64,000 nt of DNA from the NCBI RefSeq assembly GCF_017311415.1, contig NZ_JAEKIS010000009.1, positions 62,001-126,000 on the forward strand. The letters are read 5' to 3'. The position numbers were made by a program, and so were the translations under genes. Under the pieces are notes generated by a model that was not told where the DNA came from, searched no databases, and was given only the letters and a program-made list of their open reading frames with translations. The stretch is from Salipiger abyssi (lineage in GTDB: Bacteria; Pseudomonadota; Alphaproteobacteria; Rhodobacterales; Rhodobacteraceae). Below are positions 62,702 to 64,000 of this stretch, piece by piece. How positions within the stretch are numbered: the stretch's first letter is position 1; each line of letters begins with the position of its first letter.

Positions 62702-64000
62702 ATGAACAGGCAAAGCGCGGTCTTTGAGACGTCTCGTCGCGCTCAATCGGCGTCGCCGCGCGGGCGACCGCTCGGCGCGATCCTGATGCAGAACGGGCAT
62801 CTGCGCCCGGCCGACGCGGCACTGGCGCTGGCGGAGTGCCACCGCAGCGGTGCAGCGCTGCCGCGGGTGCTGATCGCAGAGGCTCTGGCCAGCCCCGAAG
62901 AGGTTCTTGAGGCGCAGGCGCTGCAATACGGCGCCATGCGTCTGGACCGGCTCAGCCATCCACCAGATCCCGAGCTCTCCGGGCTGCTGCCACCGGAAAC
63001 CTGCCTGCGCCATTCGGTCTTGCCCTGGATGCGGCTCGGCGACACGCTGATCCTGGCGACCGCACGGCCGGAACGGGCCGGTGCGGCGATGGCGGCGCTG
63101 TCCAGCGGCGGAACAAAGGTCGCGATGGCCCTGGCGCTGGAAACCGACATCCATACCGAGATCGCCCAGCGCCATGGCGACGCCATGGCGCGACGGGCGG
63201 AAACCCAGGTACCCGCGCCAGACAGCTGCCGCGACCTGAATCAGGTGACGCCGGTGCGCGCGCTTCTCGCCGCCGGGTTTGCGCTGTCCTGCCTGTTGCT
63301 GCTCGCCACGCAACCGGGGCTGCTGTTTTCGCTGGCGATCGCCGCCGCGGTGACGACGCTCTGTCTCGCGCAGATCCTGAAGCTGGCCGCCCTGTTCGCC
63401 AGCCGGCGCCAGACCGACCGCGACGGAGCCGCACTCGAAACTCTGCCCGTGGTCTCGCTTCTCGTGCCGCTCTTTCGCGAAGAAAATATCGCGCGGGATC
63501 TGCTTCAGCGCCTGTCGCGCCTCGACTATCCGCGCGCGCGGCTCGATGTGCTGCTGATCCTCGAAGCGCGCGACGACACCACCCGCGCCGCGCTCGCGGC
63601 CTTGCAGCTGCCGCCCTGGATGCGGGTGATCGAGGTGCCGGACGGCCCGGTCACCACGAAACCCCGTGCCCTGAACTATGCGCTGCGCTTCAGCCGGGGC
63701 GAGATCGTGGGCATCTACGATGCCGAGGACGCGCCCGCCTCCGACCAGTTGCGCCGGGTCGCGGGGCATTTCGGGCGCGCCCCGCCGGCCGTCGCCTGCC
63801 TTCAGGGCATTCTCGATTTCTACAACCCCAAGGCCAACTGGCTGTCGCGCTGCTTTACCATCGAATACGCCACCTGGTTCCGGATCATGCTGCCCGGGCT
63901 CGCACGGTTGGGCTTTGCCGTGCCGCTGGGCGGCACCACGGTGTTCTTCCGCCGCGCCGCTCTGGAACAGGTCGGCGGCTGGGATGCGCACAATGTCACC
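62702..64000 (+). CDS. Glycosyltransferase family 2 with N-terminal GspE/MshEN-like domain (partial)
   Basis: 433 codons to the window edge with no stop. Residues about 22-155 (RPLGAILMQNGHLRPADAAL, ALAECHRSG) resemble the T2SSE-N/MshEN fold that binds cyclic-di-GMP in MshE and NfrB. A hydrophobic region (about 187-232) is a pair of membrane helices. From 248 a GT2 domain starts (LPVVSLLVPLFREENIARDL), with IYDAEDAP (DxD) at 340 and VPLGGTTVFFRRAALEQVGG further on. GGAGACGGAG lies directly before the ATG. It likely makes or exports a surface polysaccharide under second-messenger control. Confidence 0.8.
   Translation, partial: MNRQSAVFETSRRAQSASPRGRPLGAILMQNGHLRPADAALALAECHRSGAALPRVLIAEALASPEEVLEAQALQYGAMRLDRLSHPPDPELSGLLPPETCLRHSVLPWMRLGDTLILATARPERAGAAMAALSSGGTKVAMALALETDIHTEIAQRHGDAMARRAETQVPAPDSCRDLNQVTPVRALLAAGFALSCLLLLATQPGLLFSLAIAAAVTTLCLAQILKLAALFASRRQTDRDGAALETLPVVSLLVPLFREENIARDLLQRLSRLDYPRARLDVLLILEARDDTTRAALAALQLPPWMRVIEVPDGPVTTKPRALNYALRFSRGEIVGIYDAEDAPASDQLRRVAGHFGRAPPAVACLQGILDFYNPKANWLSRCFTIEYATWFRIMLPGLARLGFAVPLGGTTVFFRRAALEQVGGWDAHNVT

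Overview
The window looks like chromosomal DNA of a Roseobacter-group alphaproteobacterium (Rhodobacteraceae). The evidence is high GC in most genes, an ihfB-rpsA-cmk-aroA block, a four-subunit sarcosine oxidase, CcmI and aa3-oxidase genes, DUF1289 and DUF2244 proteins, FnrL-type TTGAY-N4-ATCAA boxes, and short intergenic repeats. This is inference from gene content; no taxonomic marker was aligned.

Left block (1-28300) is core housekeeping: the end of lpxK, an N-formylglutamate amidohydrolase, tRNA-Val, rpmJ, a transglutaminase, trpF, a LapA-like protein, ihfB, rpsA, cmk, aroA and trmB. Then come a DUF1353 lipoprotein, a small membrane protein behind an FNR-like promoter, a phosphatase/sirtuin divergent pair, a periplasmic copper chaperone with a companion exported protein, rpmB, meaB with a coupled hydrolase, hrpB, gnd, argF-argD, a membrane hybrid histidine kinase, truA, a Nudix protein, a Pit phosphate transporter and sodB.

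Middle block (28400-38450): the sarcosine oxidase genes soxB, soxD, soxA and soxG lie on the minus strand. They are interrupted between soxB and soxD by three small genes: a roughly 45% GC membrane protein, an oppositely oriented GIY-YIG-like protein and a one-helix protein. ccmI, ruvX and DUF1289 follow, then dusA.

Island (about 38430-52606): between the 5' end of dusA and the 3' end of a tRNA-Leu gene lies a mosaic region. Its left edge holds a truncated tyrosine integrase fused to a frameshifted IS3-type transposase fragment. Its right edge holds an IS5-type fragment fused to a frameshifted large serine recombinase lacking its catalytic domain. Between these dead elements is an intact, self-contained catabolic cluster: gabD and gabT, an XRE-cupin regulator, a LuxR-type regulator, an amidase, an M24 metallohydrolase and a complete five-gene Liv-type ABC importer. 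Two strong inverted repeats sit in its divergent promoters. The likely job is import of an amide, lactam or peptide-like compound, hydrolysis to an omega-amino acid such as GABA, transamination and oxidation to succinate. The substrate is not known. This is the best candidate for an undescribed system here.

Right block (52606-64000) returns to core genes: tRNA-Leu, a peptidoglycan-binding-domain protein, lipB, an acetyltransferase, a DUF1127-like protein, ctaD behind a perfect FNR box, a hexanucleotide tandem repeat, a metallophosphoesterase, DUF2244, a glycosyltransferase-like protein, yqeY and carA. The last gene runs off the window: a glycosyltransferase with an N-terminal GspE/MshEN-like domain.

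At least three families of short intergenic repeats recur. They are tandem perfect 22-bp palindromes centred on CTTCGAAG, a GAGTATTT...AAAGATGAA motif with a GCGTATTT variant, and a composite TCCATTGG...AAATATCCCGGGG element.
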